In this document: positions 16,893-25,535 of the stretch, piece by piece
Layout of the letters: each line of letters starts with the position of its first letter
Numbering within the stretch: the stretch's first letter is position 1
Assembly (NCBI GenBank): GCA_021821195.1
Contig: JAKACT010000008.1
Span: forward strand, 1-53,053
Length of the DNA: 53,053 nucleotides
From: Pseudomonadota bacterium
Lineage (GTDB): Bacteria > Pseudomonadota > Gammaproteobacteria > Xanthomonadales > Xanthomonadaceae
Direction: 5' to 3'
Translations under genes and position numbers: made by a program
Notes under the pieces: generated by a model
Database searches by the model: none
The model's input: the letters and a program-made list of their open reading frames with translations, nothing else
What the model was told of the DNA's origin: nothing

Positions 16893-17250
16893 CGTCGATC
16901 TCCTCCAGCAGCTTGCGCAGCTCGGCCACGTCCTTCTTGCTCAGCTTCCGGTGCGCGGAGAAATGCGCCACCAGCGGCGCCACCCGGCCATCGAACAGCC
17001 GCTCCAGCAGGCCGCGGCTTTCCGCCAGTACCCAGTCCTCGCGCTTGACCATCGGCGAATACAGGTAGCGGCGACCGTCTTTCTCGGCCCGAATCGCGCC
17101 CTTGTTGAGCAGGCGGTTGAGCAGGGTCTTGATGGTGGCGTCCTGCCAGTCCTGCCGGCCGGCCAGCGCCTGCGCCACCTCGTCCGCGCCCAACGGGCTG
17201 CGCGCCCAGAGCACGTCCATCACCACCGATTCGGCCTCGCTGATCTGCAT
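16879..17250 (-). CDS. BlaI/MecI-family repressor
   Basis: A 123-residue winged-helix repressor (MQISEAESVVMDVLWARSP, QDATIKTLLNRLLNKGAI, then a dimerisation helix region). The family represses its own operon and is removed by cleavage when the partner M56 protein is activated. Here the partner gene overlaps directly. A TACA-N2-TGTA operator lies over the promoter just upstream. Target genes probably include the M56-TonB and TonB-lipoprotein genes; a link to beta-lactam resistance is not shown, as no beta-lactamase is nearby. Confidence 0.88.
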   Translation of the reverse strand: MQISEAESVVMDVLWARSPLGADEVAQALAGRQDWQDATIKTLLNRLLNKGAIRAEKDGRRYLYSPMVKREDWVLAESRGLLERLFDGRVAPLVAHFSAHRKLSKKDVAELRKLLEEIDDGKQ

Positions 17251-17261
17251 CGTTTACGCCC

Positions 17262-17303
17262 GTAATCTTTTCTGCAGATTACAGATGTAATTGCTCGTGT
17301 CAA
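17262..17303 (-). promoter_or_regulatory. blaI-operon promoter with overlapping BlaI-type operator
   Basis: On the minus strand TTGACA (17298-17303) is spaced 16 bases from TAATCT (17276-17281). Over the spacer lies ATTACAGATGTAAT (plus strand, 17278-17291), a perfect dyad matching the TACA-N2-TGTA core known for BlaI/MecI boxes. A second dyad, GTAATCT...AGATTAC (17262-17282, 7-base spacer), overlaps it. Binding would block the polymerase site. Confidence 0.75.
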
Positions 17304-17383
17304 GCGGAGCGCAGAGACTCCCGCGACGGCTTGCGCCTGCGCTATGCAGGCGCATTCCAGTGCCTCCAGGAAGACCCGCCGGA

Positions 17384-17827
17384 CTAGCGGCCCGCCCCCA
17401 TCGCCCGCACCTCGAACGTCGCCGGCACCCGCCCGGCGCGCTGGAATACCAGCGTGGCCTCGAAGTGGCCACCTTCCACCAGCGCGCGCCGCGGCTTGAT
17501 CAGCATCAGGTGGTAGCCACCGGGCTTGAGCTCGAGTTTGCCGTGCGCGGGCACGACCACGCCTTCGGGCAGCGCCCGCATCCGCATCACGCCGCCGTCG
17601 TTGCGCATCTGGTGGAGTTCAACCCGCTGGGCGATGTCGCTCTCCACCCGCAGCAGGTGGTCATCGACATCGCCCTCGTTGACCACGGTCAGGAATCCGC
17701 CCGCCACCGGTGCCACCGCCGGCACCGCGCGCGTCCACGCTTCGCGCACATGCACCTTCCCGTTGCCGGCCACGGCGCCGGTCGCCAGCAGGCACAGCGC
17801 CACGATCAAACTTGTCCATTGCTTCAT
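17384..17827 (-). CDS. Periplasmic copper chaperone PCu(A)C
   Basis: A 147-residue exported protein (signal peptide MKQWTSLIVALCLLATGAVA). It carries the copper-binding set H72, M83, H106 and M108 (pattern HX10MX22HXM; the family usually has 21 residues in the second spacer). In relatives it carries Cu(I) to the CuA site of cytochrome oxidase or takes it from outer-membrane receptors. Last gene of a probable DUF2946-receptor-chaperone operon. Confidence 0.88.
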   Translation of the reverse strand: MKQWTSLIVALCLLATGAVAGNGKVHVREAWTRAVPAVAPVAGGFLTVVNEGDVDDHLLRVESDIAQRVELHQMRNDGGVMRMRALPEGVVVPAHGKLELKPGGYHLMLIKPRRALVEGGHFEATLVFQRAGRVPATFEVRAMGAGR

Positions 17828-17905
17828 TGCTTGCACCTCGATATCGGTTCCGTCCGGCGCCGCCCGTGGCGGGATGCCCCCGCCACGAACGGCATCGGCG
17901 CTGCG

Positions 17906-19972
17906 TCACAGCGAGAAGTTGAGCTTCAGCCAGAGGTTGCGCCCCGGCTCGTTGATCCGCACCGGCATCGCCGGGTAGCCGAAATCGGCGTTGCCGGCCA
18001 GGTTCAGGTGCTCGCTGTAGCGGCGGTCGAACAGGTTGTCGACGCCGGCGGACAGCTGCACCCGCTCGCTGACACGATAGCCGCCATTGAACGCGAGCGT
18101 GGCGAAGCCCTTGCTGGGGCCGAGGTCGCGGCCGGTGACATTGCCCTGGTTTGCCGCCACGCGGGTCTGCGCCGAGACCGCGCGCAGGAGCACGCCGGCG
18201 TTCCAGCGGCCGTTGTCCCAGGCCGCGGTGAAACGCCCCTCCAGCGGCGTCATCTGCGGCAGCGCGGTGCCGGCATCGGCGTTCGCGCCCCAGGCCCATG
18301 CCACGCTGCCGCCCAGCGTCCAGTCCTTGGCCGGGCGGAACTCGCCGCCGGCTTCGGCACCGTGGATGCGCGCATCGACATTGGTCGCCATCGAGGTGCT
18401 GCCCATCATGCCGCCGCTCATGTAGCGGAACAGGATGAAGTCCTCGACCCGCCCGACGTAGCCGGACACCCACGCGCTGCCGCGCGCGCCGCGCCACTGC
18501 AGGCCCGCATCGAGCTGGGTGGTCTTTTCCGGCTGCACGCCGACGAAGGCGTTGGCACTGCCCATCGGCCCGCGATTGGGCGAGAACAGCTCCCAGTAGT
18601 CGGGCATGCGCCGGGTGTGTCCCACGCCCGCGAACCAGCCCAGGCCGCTGCCGACGATGTCGTGCTCATAGCGGAGGAACCCGGCCGGCAGGGTTTCGCT
18701 GCGGGTCTGGCCGAAGCTGGGATTGGCCATGGCCGGGGTGCCGACGGTGGCACGGCGGTCGGTCGCTTCGGCGCGATCCACGCGCGCACCCGCCACCACC
18801 CGCCGCGCGTCGGCCAGCGCCCAGGTGCCTTCCGCGAACAGCCCGTGCTGGCGGAAGTCGGCATCGTCGGTCCACGGCTGCGCGCGCCACGCATCGCGCC
18901 CCATGGCATTGCGGCGGCGGTGTTCGCTGCGCTGGGCATCAAGGCCCGCGACCAGCGAGAACGCCTGCCAGCCCCATTCCAGCGCCACCCGGCCACCGGT
19001 GGTGGTGCGCTCGACGTTGGAGGCCATCGGCATCGGCATGCTGCCCAGCGGATTGGGATCACGCAGCGTGTAGTTGTCCATCACGTGATCGGCGGCGTTG
19101 CGGTAGGCGTTGGCCTCCACCTTGCGCAGCGTGCCGGCGAACGTCTTTTCGAAGCGCAGGCCGAGGCTGTCGCGGCGGAACTGCGAGCCGTCCATGCTGC
19201 GGCCGGCATAGCGCGCCCATGCGTCACCGGCGCCGACGGAGAGCTCCAGCAGGGTGTCGGCATCGGGCGTCCAGCCCAGCGCCAGGTCGGCATTCCACTT
19301 GTGCCAGGCCGACGGCACGCGTGCGCCGTCGCCATCGTCGTAGTCGCGCGCTTCCGAACGGTTGGCATCCAGCCGCACGTAGCCGCGCGGGGCGCCGGCC
19401 AGCAGCTCCAGCACCTGGTCGTTGCGACCGAAGCTGCCGCCAAGCAGGCTGCCCTGCGCGCGCAGTCCGGGCTGCTCGAAGCGCGGCGTGTCGCGCTCGA
19501 AGCGGACCGTGCCGGCCGAGCCCACTGGCCCCCACTGCACGGTCTGCGGGCCTTTCACCACCACCAGCGCATCGAAGGTTTCGGGGGCGACGTAGGACAT
19601 CGCATTGTCCATCCGCGACGGACAGGCGCCATGCATGCTGCCGGCGTTGGTCAGCAGGTTCAGGCGCGAACCGAACATCCCGCGCAGCACCGGGTCGCCA
19701 TTGGTGCCGCCGTTGCGCAGCGCGGTGAAGCCGGGAATGGTCTTGAGGTAGTCGGCGCCATCGCTGGCCGGCACCGGCTGGCGCGGCAGCTTCGGGTCGG
19801 TCTCGAAGGTCAGCGGCTGGGTCTGCATGCCGATGACCACCACGCGGTCGAGGGTTTTTGCCGCTTCCTCGCCGTCGGCGGCAAGGGCGGAGACGGGGAA
19901 CAGGGCGAGCGCAAGCGCGCAGGCAAGCACGCGGCGCGACGGCGCGGCCGTCGCGGAACGAAGGGGATGCAT
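17906..19972 (-). CDS. TonB-dependent copper receptor (OprC/NosA-like)
   Basis: An outer-membrane receptor of 688 residues with a signal peptide, a plug domain (LDRVVVIGMQTQPLTFETDPKLP, DYLKTIPGFTALRNGGTNGDPVLRGMFGSRLN, VVVKGPQTVQWGPVGSAGTVRFERD) and a C-terminal beta barrel ending in LWLKLNFSL, with the final aromatic/hydrophobic residues used for membrane insertion. The plug resembles the TonB copper receptor subfamily, with Met/Cys/His in NAGSMHGACPSRMDNAM. The ATG at 19972 follows GGAG. Lies between DUF2946 and PCu(A)C genes, consistent with copper import. Confidence 0.85.
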   Translation of the reverse strand: MHPLRSATAAPSRRVLACALALALFPVSALAADGEEAAKTLDRVVVIGMQTQPLTFETDPKLPRQPVPASDGADYLKTIPGFTALRNGGTNGDPVLRGMFGSRLNLLTNAGSMHGACPSRMDNAMSYVAPETFDALVVVKGPQTVQWGPVGSAGTVRFERDTPRFEQPGLRAQGSLLGGSFGRNDQVLELLAGAPRGYVRLDANRSEARDYDDGDGARVPSAWHKWNADLALGWTPDADTLLELSVGAGDAWARYAGRSMDGSQFRRDSLGLRFEKTFAGTLRKVEANAYRNAADHVMDNYTLRDPNPLGSMPMPMASNVERTTTGGRVALEWGWQAFSLVAGLDAQRSEHRRRNAMGRDAWRAQPWTDDADFRQHGLFAEGTWALADARRVVAGARVDRAEATDRRATVGTPAMANPSFGQTRSETLPAGFLRYEHDIVGSGLGWFAGVGHTRRMPDYWELFSPNRGPMGSANAFVGVQPEKTTQLDAGLQWRGARGSAWVSGYVGRVEDFILFRYMSGGMMGSTSMATNVDARIHGAEAGGEFRPAKDWTLGGSVAWAWGANADAGTALPQMTPLEGRFTAAWDNGRWNAGVLLRAVSAQTRVAANQGNVTGRDLGPSKGFATLAFNGGYRVSERVQLSAGVDNLFDRRYSEHLNLAGNADFGYPAMPVRINEPGRNLWLKLNFSL

Positions 19973-20029
19973 GTTGGCTCCAAAGCACAAGTGGGGAGGC
20001 GGGATTCCGCCAGGTGGAACGCTTGTGGT

Positions 20030-20437
20030 TCAGGGCAGGATCGGCGGTCCTCGCGCGCCCAGGCCGCGCAGCAGCGGTGGCGCATGCGGGGTGGGCAACA
20101 GCGACGCCGGCAGCAGGCGACGCCGCAGCGGCGGCAGGAACAGCGCCAGCGCCAGCAACACCGGCGCCAGCGCGGACAGCAGCGGGCAGTAGCCGCAGTA
20201 GTCGTCGGGCATGCCGCCGGCCGGCATCGGCGCCGGCGTGGCGCCACTGTCGGCCAGCAGGCTCGGCTTCGTCCACGTCATGCCGTCGCTGGTGCACATC
20301 GCCAGCACCACGTCCGGCAACCGCTGCACACCGCTTTCCAGCCAGCGGCTGACGGTCGGCATCAGCGACACCAGCAAGATGGCCGCCAGTGCAAGACGGG
20401 CCATCCAGTGCCGGAAGTGGCGGGAACGCAGGATCAT
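20030..20437 (-). CDS. DUF2946 family protein
   Basis: A 135-residue protein with an N-terminal membrane helix (RLALAAILLVSLMP), a CxxC-like motif in DDYCGYCPLLSALAP, and a second hydrophobic segment (VLLALALFLPPL). DUF2946 proteins are small, of unknown biochemistry, and commonly sit beside TonB-dependent copper receptors. Start at the first ATG (MILRSRHF). Probably the first gene of the copper operon. Confidence 0.75.
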   Translation of the reverse strand: MILRSRHFRHWMARLALAAILLVSLMPTVSRWLESGVQRLPDVVLAMCTSDGMTWTKPSLLADSGATPAPMPAGGMPDDYCGYCPLLSALAPVLLALALFLPPLRRRLLPASLLPTPHAPPLLRGLGARGPPILP

Positions 20438-20462
20438 CGCAAGGGCAAGGCTACGCCCGGTT

Positions 20463-22448
20463 TCAGAGCGCGTTGCTGACTTCGATCAAACGTTCGACGG
20501 TAATCCCGAAGTGCGGGAACAGCGCATCGGCCGGGGCGCTGGCGCCGAAGCTGTCGATGCCCACCACCGCGCCGTCCAGGCCCACGTACTGGCGCCAGAA
20601 GCCGGTCACGCCGGCCTCCACCGCCACCCGCTTGCGGCAGGCCTTCGGCAGCACCGCCTCGCGATAGGCCGCGTCCTGGCGCTCGAACACGTCGGTCGAC
20701 GGCATCGACACCACGCGCACCTTGTCGCCCAGCTTGTCCGCCGCCTGCATGGCCAGCCCGACCTCGCTGCCGGTGGCGATCAGGATGAGCTCCGGCGCGC
20801 CCACGCTGTCCTTCAGCACGTAGCCGCCGCGCGCGATGTCGGCCAGCTGCGCATCGGTGCGCGCCTGGTGCGGCAGGTTCTGGCGGCTGAACACCAGGCA
20901 GGACGGCCCGTTGGCGCGGGCGATGGCCGCCTTCCACGCCACCGCCGACTCGACCGCGTCGCAGGGACGCCAGACGTCGTTGTTGGGGATCTGCCGCAGC
21001 GAGGCCATGTGCTCCACCGGCTGGTGGGTGGGGCCGTCCTCGCCGAGGCCGATGGAGTCGTGGGTGTAGACGTGGATCGCGCGCACGTCCATCAGCGCGC
21101 TCATGCGCACCGCGTTGCGGGCGTAGTCGCTGAAGACCAGGAAGGTGGCGTCGTACGGAATGAAGCCGCCGTGCAGGGCCAGGCCGTTGCCGATGGCGGT
21201 CATGCCGAACTCGCGCACGCCGTAGTAGACGTAGTTGGCGTCCGGATCATTGCCGGCCACCGACTTGCTGCCCTTCCACAGGGTCAGGTTGGAATGGGCG
21301 AGGTCGGCCGAGCCGCCCACCAGCTCCGGCAGCAGCGGCGCGAACGCTTCGATGGCGTTCTGCGAGGCCTTGCGGCTGGCGATCACCGGGCCGTCCTGCT
21401 GCAGCCTTGCAATGAAGGCATCGGCCGCGGCTTCGAAACCGGCCGGCAGCGCGCCGGACAGGCGGCGCTCGAACTCGGCGGCGGCTTCCGGATGCGCGGC
21501 CTTGTAGGCGGCGAAACGGCTGTTCCACTCGGCCTCGGCGCCAGCGCGGTCGCGCGCGCGCCAGCCTTCGTAGATGTCCTGCGGAACCTCGAACGGCGCG
21601 TGCGGCCAGCCCAGCGCCTCGCGGGTGGCCTGCACCTCGTCCTTGCCCAGCGGTGCGCCGTGGCTGGATTCCTTGCCGGCCTTCGCGGGCGAGCCGAAAC
21701 CAATCGTGGTGCGGCAGCAGACCAGCGTCGGCTTGTCCGACGACTTCAGCGCGGTCTCGATCGCGGTCTTGATCTCCACCGCGTCATGCCCGTCGACGCC
21801 GCGGATCACGTTCCAGCCGTAGGCCTCGAAACGCTTCGGGGTGTCGTCGGTGAACCAGCCATCGGTGTTGCCGTCGATGCTGATGTGGTTGTCGTCCCAG
21901 AACGCGACCAGCTTGCCCAGGCCCCAGGTGCCGGCCAGCGAAGCGGCCTCGTGGCTGATGCCTTCCATCAGGCAGCCGTCGCCCAGGAAGACCCAGGTGC
22001 GGTGGTCGACGATGGCGTGGCCGTCGCGGTTGAAGCGCTGCGCCAGCAGCTTTTCCGCCAGCGCGAAGCCGACCGCGTTGGCCAGGCCCTGGCCCAGCGG
22101 ACCGGTGGTGGTCTCGACGCCCGGGGTGACGTGGTTCTCCGGGTGACCCGGGGTGCGGCTGCCCAGCTGGCGGAAGCGCTTCAGCTCGTCGATCGGCAGA
22201 TCAAAGCCGGCCAGGTGCAGCAGCGCGTACTGCAGCATCGAACCATGGCCGTTGGACAGCACGAAGCGGTCGCGGTCGGCCCAGCCGGGGTTGGCCGGGT
22301 TGCACTTGAGGTAGTCGTTCCAGACCACTTCGGCGATGTCGGCCATGCCCATCGGCATGCCCGGATGGCCGGAATTGGCGGCCTGCACCGCGTCGATGGC
22401 GAGGAAACGGATGGCGTTGGCAAGGTCGCGGCGGCTGGGCGCAGTCAT
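20463..22448 (-). CDS. tkt: Transketolase
   Basis: Thiamine-diphosphate enzyme of the pentose phosphate pathway, 661 residues. It begins [25 protein letters not shown], has the cofactor block [22 protein letters not shown] with WDDNHIS, the pyrimidine domain [54 protein letters not shown], and the C-terminal transketolase domain. Full length for the family. A 12-base element shared with pgk lies 23 bases upstream, hinting at coordinate expression with glycolysis. Confidence 0.96.
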   Translation of the reverse strand: MTAPSRRDLANAIRFLAIDAVQAANSGHPGMPMGMADIAEVVWNDYLKCNPANPGWADRDRFVLSNGHGSMLQYALLHLAGFDLPIDELKRFRQLGSRTPGHPENHVTPGVETTTGPLGQGLANAVGFALAEKLLAQRFNRDGHAIVDHRTWVFLGDGCLMEGISHEAASLAGTWGLGKLVAFWDDNHISIDGNTDGWFTDDTPKRFEAYGWNVIRGVDGHDAVEIKTAIETALKSSDKPTLVCCRTTIGFGSPAKAGKESSHGAPLGKDEVQATREALGWPHAPFEVPQDIYEGWRARDRAGAEAEWNSRFAAYKAAHPEAAAEFERRLSGALPAGFEAAADAFIARLQQDGPVIASRKASQNAIEAFAPLLPELVGGSADLAHSNLTLWKGSKSVAGNDPDANYVYYGVREFGMTAIGNGLALHGGFIPYDATFLVFSDYARNAVRMSALMDVRAIHVYTHDSIGLGEDGPTHQPVEHMASLRQIPNNDVWRPCDAVESAVAWKAAIARANGPSCLVFSRQNLPHQARTDAQLADIARGGYVLKDSVGAPELILIATGSEVGLAMQAADKLGDKVRVVSMPSTDVFERQDAAYREAVLPKACRKRVAVEAGVTGFWRQYVGLDGAVVGIDSFGASAPADALFPHFGITVERLIEVSNAL

Positions 22449-22471
22449 GGCGTGGGGCGAGGCGGAGGGAA

Positions 22472-22483
22472 CGCCTATTGTCC
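22472..22483 (-). promoter_or_regulatory. Element GGACAATAGGCG upstream of tkt, shared with pgk
   Basis: Exact copy of the element found before pgk, at nearly the same distance from the start codon. GACAAT could be the -10 box. Confidence 0.4.
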
Positions 22484-22526
22484 CATCCCGCCGCCCGGAA
22501 ACGGAAATCGCGCCCCCGCGACCGCT

Positions 22527-23828
22527 TCAGTCCATCGGATTGGCGGGGCTTTCCTCGGCTTCGCCCTTCGACACCACCGCCGCCAGCATCAGGTCGCCGG
22601 TGACATTCAGGGTGGTGCGGCACATGTCGAGGAAGCGGTCCACGCCGAGGATCAGGCCGATGCCTTCCGGCGGCACGCCCACCATCCCGCAGATCAGCGC
22701 CACCACCGGCAGCGAGCCGGCCGGCACGCCGGCGGTGCCGATGCCGCCGAGGATGCAGACGAACATCACCGTCACCTGCTGCTGCAGGCTGAGGTCGACG
22801 CCGAAGAACTGCGCAAGGAACAGCACGGTCACGCCTTCGAACAGGGCAGTGCCGTTCTGGTTGGCGGTGGCGCCCACGGTCAGCACGAAGCGCGACACCT
22901 TGCGCGGCAGGTGCAGCTTCTCTTCCGCCACCTGCAGCGCCACCGGCAGGGTGGCGTTGCTGGAAGCGGTGGAGAACGCCATCACCATCGCTTCCTGCGA
23001 GCCGCGGAAGAACTTCAGCGGCGACCAGCCGCCGAGGAACTTCAGCATCAGCGAATACACCACCAGCATGTGCAGCGCCAGCGCCAGCACCACCACGCCG
23101 ACATAGGCGCCGAGCGAGCGCAGCAGGTCCCAGCCGAACAGTGCGGCCAGGTTGAACATGAAGCAGAACACCGCGTACGGGGCCAGCCGGATGACCAGCC
23201 CGATCAGCGTCATCGACACTTCGAACAGGCCCTGGATGCCCTGCAGCAGCACCTCGGTGGCCTTGCTGCGGGTCAGCACCAGGCCGATGCCCAGCATCAG
23301 CGCGAAGAACATCACCGCGAGGATGGTGTTTTCCGCCGCGGCCTTGACCACGTTGTCCGGGACGATGCCCAGCAGCAGGTCCACGCCCTTCGCCTGCGTG
23401 CCCACGCCGCCGACGATGGCCTGCGCGCGGTCGGCGCCCTGCGCCAGCATCGCGTCCGCCGCGGCGCGGTCGATGCCGGCGCCCGGCTGCAGCCAGTTGA
23501 CCAGCACCAGCCCCAGCACCACTGCCAGGCCGGAGGCAATCACGGTGTAGCCCAGCGTCTTCCAGCCCACCCGCCCCAGCGAGCGTACGTCGCCCATTTC
23601 GGCAACGCCCATGATCAGCGCCGAGAACAGCAGCGGGATGATCAGCATGAAGATCAGGCGCAGGAACAGCGTGCCGGCCGGCTGGGTGATGTTGGCGGTC
23701 AGCCACTGCACCCAGCCCGCATCCGCCCCGGAGGCGTAGTGCGCCACCAGCCCCAGCGACAGGCCGGCGATGAAGCCGATCAGCATCTTCCAGTGCAGCT
23801 GCAGTTTGCCGGTCGCCGCTTTCGCCAT
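22527..23828 (-). CDS. Dicarboxylate/amino acid:cation symporter (DAACS family)
   Basis: A 433-residue inner-membrane transporter of the GltP/DctA fold. Seen are several hydrophobic helices, the serine-rich re-entrant loop MAFSTASSNATLPVAL, the conserved TVGATANQNGTALFEGV (NMDGTA-like, with Q-N-G-T-A), and GGIGTAGVPAGSLPVVALI with DRFLDMCRTTLNVTGD near the C-terminus. It would import C4-dicarboxylates or acidic amino acids with protons or sodium; the substrate cannot be told apart here. The ATG at 23828 (MAKAATGK) is preferred because GGGGGA lies 9 bases upstream. Confidence 0.9.
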   Translation of the reverse strand: MAKAATGKLQLHWKMLIGFIAGLSLGLVAHYASGADAGWVQWLTANITQPAGTLFLRLIFMLIIPLLFSALIMGVAEMGDVRSLGRVGWKTLGYTVIASGLAVVLGLVLVNWLQPGAGIDRAAADAMLAQGADRAQAIVGGVGTQAKGVDLLLGIVPDNVVKAAAENTILAVMFFALMLGIGLVLTRSKATEVLLQGIQGLFEVSMTLIGLVIRLAPYAVFCFMFNLAALFGWDLLRSLGAYVGVVVLALALHMLVVYSLMLKFLGGWSPLKFFRGSQEAMVMAFSTASSNATLPVALQVAEEKLHLPRKVSRFVLTVGATANQNGTALFEGVTVLFLAQFFGVDLSLQQQVTVMFVCILGGIGTAGVPAGSLPVVALICGMVGVPPEGIGLILGVDRFLDMCRTTLNVTGDLMLAAVVSKGEAEESPANPMD

Positions 23829-23873
23829 CGTGTCGTCCCCCATCGAGGGGGCGAGCTTAGCAAACGCGCCGGC

Positions 23874-25535
23874 TCAGTCCGGATACAGCGGCGGGAGCAG
23901 GGATTGCGCGCCCTGCTTCGTCGGCCGCCAGCGCGCGCCACCCGAAAACGCTATGCGCAACGCCTGCAGTGCGGCCTGCAGATCGCCGCCGCCCCAGCGC
24001 GCGGCCTGCATCCACCGCATCGCTTCCACCTGCGCGGGATCGTCCAACCGCCCCAGCAGCATGTCGAAATCGTCGCGCTGCAGCCCGGCCTGCGCGGCCA
24101 GCGCGCGGCGGATGTCGCCGAAGTCGCCCGCGCGCAGCGCGGCATCGAGCGATGGCGGTGGCGCGGCGGCGGGCGCATCGGGTTGATGCGAAGTGCCTGC
24201 ATCGAGGCGTGCACGTCGACGCCGAACGGCAACGACCGCCAGCGCCACCAGCAGCAACAGCAGCGGCAGCAACCAGGCCAAAGCCCGCTTCCAATCCAGC
24301 GAACGCGACGACGCGAACGCCGGACGTGGCAACCCATCCTCCGGCGCCCCCACGATCTCCCCGTCCTCGGCACGCGCGGGCGGCGCTTCCGCGCCGGCGG
24401 CATTCGCACCGGGCGCCACCCGCAGCTGCAGCGGCGGCAGCGTGGCAGTGCGCGCGGACCCGCTCCCGGCATCCCACCAGCGGATCCGTGGCCCCGGCAC
24501 CGACAACAGGCCCGGCTTTGACGGCACCAGCGAAAACCGCCGGCGCACGGTGGTGCGCGGGCGGCCGTCGACGAACTGCACCTCGACCCGCGGCGGATCC
24601 GCGAATATCTGCGCGTCCGCCACCGCGCCGAGCTCCAGCGCCGGCACCTGCGCCGCGGCGGCACCATCGACCATCATCTCCAGCTCGATCTCCGCGGCCT
24701 GCCCGGCGAACGCCTGCGTCGGCGCCTGCAGATAGCGCAGCGTCAGCTGGTGCAGCGGCAACCACGGCTGCGGCGCACTGGCGGGAATCGGCCGCACCTG
24801 CAGGTGCGTGTCAGGCGCGGCCGCCGACAGCGGCCGGCGGTCGTCATCGAACATCGGCCCGCTGAAGCCGCCGCCGGTAATGCCGTTCAGGCGCGCTCCC
24901 GCCAGCAGCAGCGGCCCGCTGCGCTCGGGGATCAGCAGGAAGCGCCGCTCCACCACGCTGTAGCGGCGCCCGCCCAGCAATCGCTCGTAGGTGATGTCCT
25001 CGCCCACCCGCTGCAGGCTGGCGCGCGCCGGCGGCTCCAGCTCCAGCTGGCCGGACAGCAGCGGAACCGCGTAATTCAGCCGCACGGTCACGCCCACCGC
25101 CTGCTGCACATAGGGCTGCAGCGCATCGACGCTGGTTTCCACGAACACGTCGGCATCCGCGCTTGCCTGCTGCACCGCAGGCTCCAGCACCACCAGCCGC
25201 AGCGGGGCGGTGCTGGCGTTGCCGACCCGCAGCGCCGGCACGCTGGCCAGGCCGGGCGCGCGCGGACGCAGGCCGACCGAGAACACCGACATGCGCCGCG
25301 CCTGCCCGTTAGCCAACGTGTAGCTGCGCCGCACGCTCTGCCCGCCGATCTCGAACTGCGCGCGCAGCGGGGCGTAGTCGATTTCCGCCACTGATTGGTC
25401 GGTGCTGATGTTCAGCGCCACGGTTTCGCCATAGGTGATTTCAGCGCGGTCCAGCCACGCCCGCGTCTGCGCCGACACCGGCAGCGCAACCAGCACCAGA
25501 AGAAGCAGCAGGACGCGGGCGAACACGCGCCTCAT
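23874..25535 (-). CDS. BatD-like membrane protein of the Bat/MoxR operon
   Basis: A 553-residue protein with signal peptide (VLLLLLVLVALPVSAQ), a large extracytoplasmic beta-rich region with repeated oxygen-tolerance (BatD) segments (FEIGGQSVRRSYTLANG, ERRFLLIPERSGPLLL, PSKPGLLSVPGPRIRWWD), one membrane helix (about 430-450) and a cytoplasmic tail. Together with BatA and BatB it is thought to form an envelope complex driven by MoxR. Its ATG overlaps the batB/C stop by four bases. Last gene of the operon. Confidence 0.82.
   Translation of the reverse strand: MRRVFARVLLLLLVLVALPVSAQTRAWLDRAEITYGETVALNISTDQSVAEIDYAPLRAQFEIGGQSVRRSYTLANGQARRMSVFSVGLRPRAPGLASVPALRVGNASTAPLRLVVLEPAVQQASADADVFVETSVDALQPYVQQAVGVTVRLNYAVPLLSGQLELEPPARASLQRVGEDITYERLLGGRRYSVVERRFLLIPERSGPLLLAGARLNGITGGGFSGPMFDDDRRPLSAAAPDTHLQVRPIPASAPQPWLPLHQLTLRYLQAPTQAFAGQAAEIELEMMVDGAAAAQVPALELGAVADAQIFADPPRVEVQFVDGRPRTTVRRRFSLVPSKPGLLSVPGPRIRWWDAGSGSARTATLPPLQLRVAPGANAAGAEAPPARAEDGEIVGAPEDGLPRPAFASSRSLDWKRALAWLLPLLLLLVALAVVAVRRRRARLDAGTSHQPDAPAAAPPPSLDAALRAGDFGDIRRALAAQAGLQRDDFDMLLGRLDDPAQVEAMRWMQAARWGGGDLQAALQALRIAFSGGARWRPTKQGAQSLLPPLYPD

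Noticed and set aside
16879-17303. Beta-lactam resistance module suggested by blaI/blaR-like genes
   Set aside because: No beta-lactamase or low-affinity PBP gene is adjacent and the M56 protein lacks the penicillin-binding sensor.
20211-24521. 1436-codon open frame on the plus strand opposite tkt, the symporter and batD
   Set aside because: Composition is His/Arg/Gln-rich shadow coding, and it spans several well-supported minus-strand genes.
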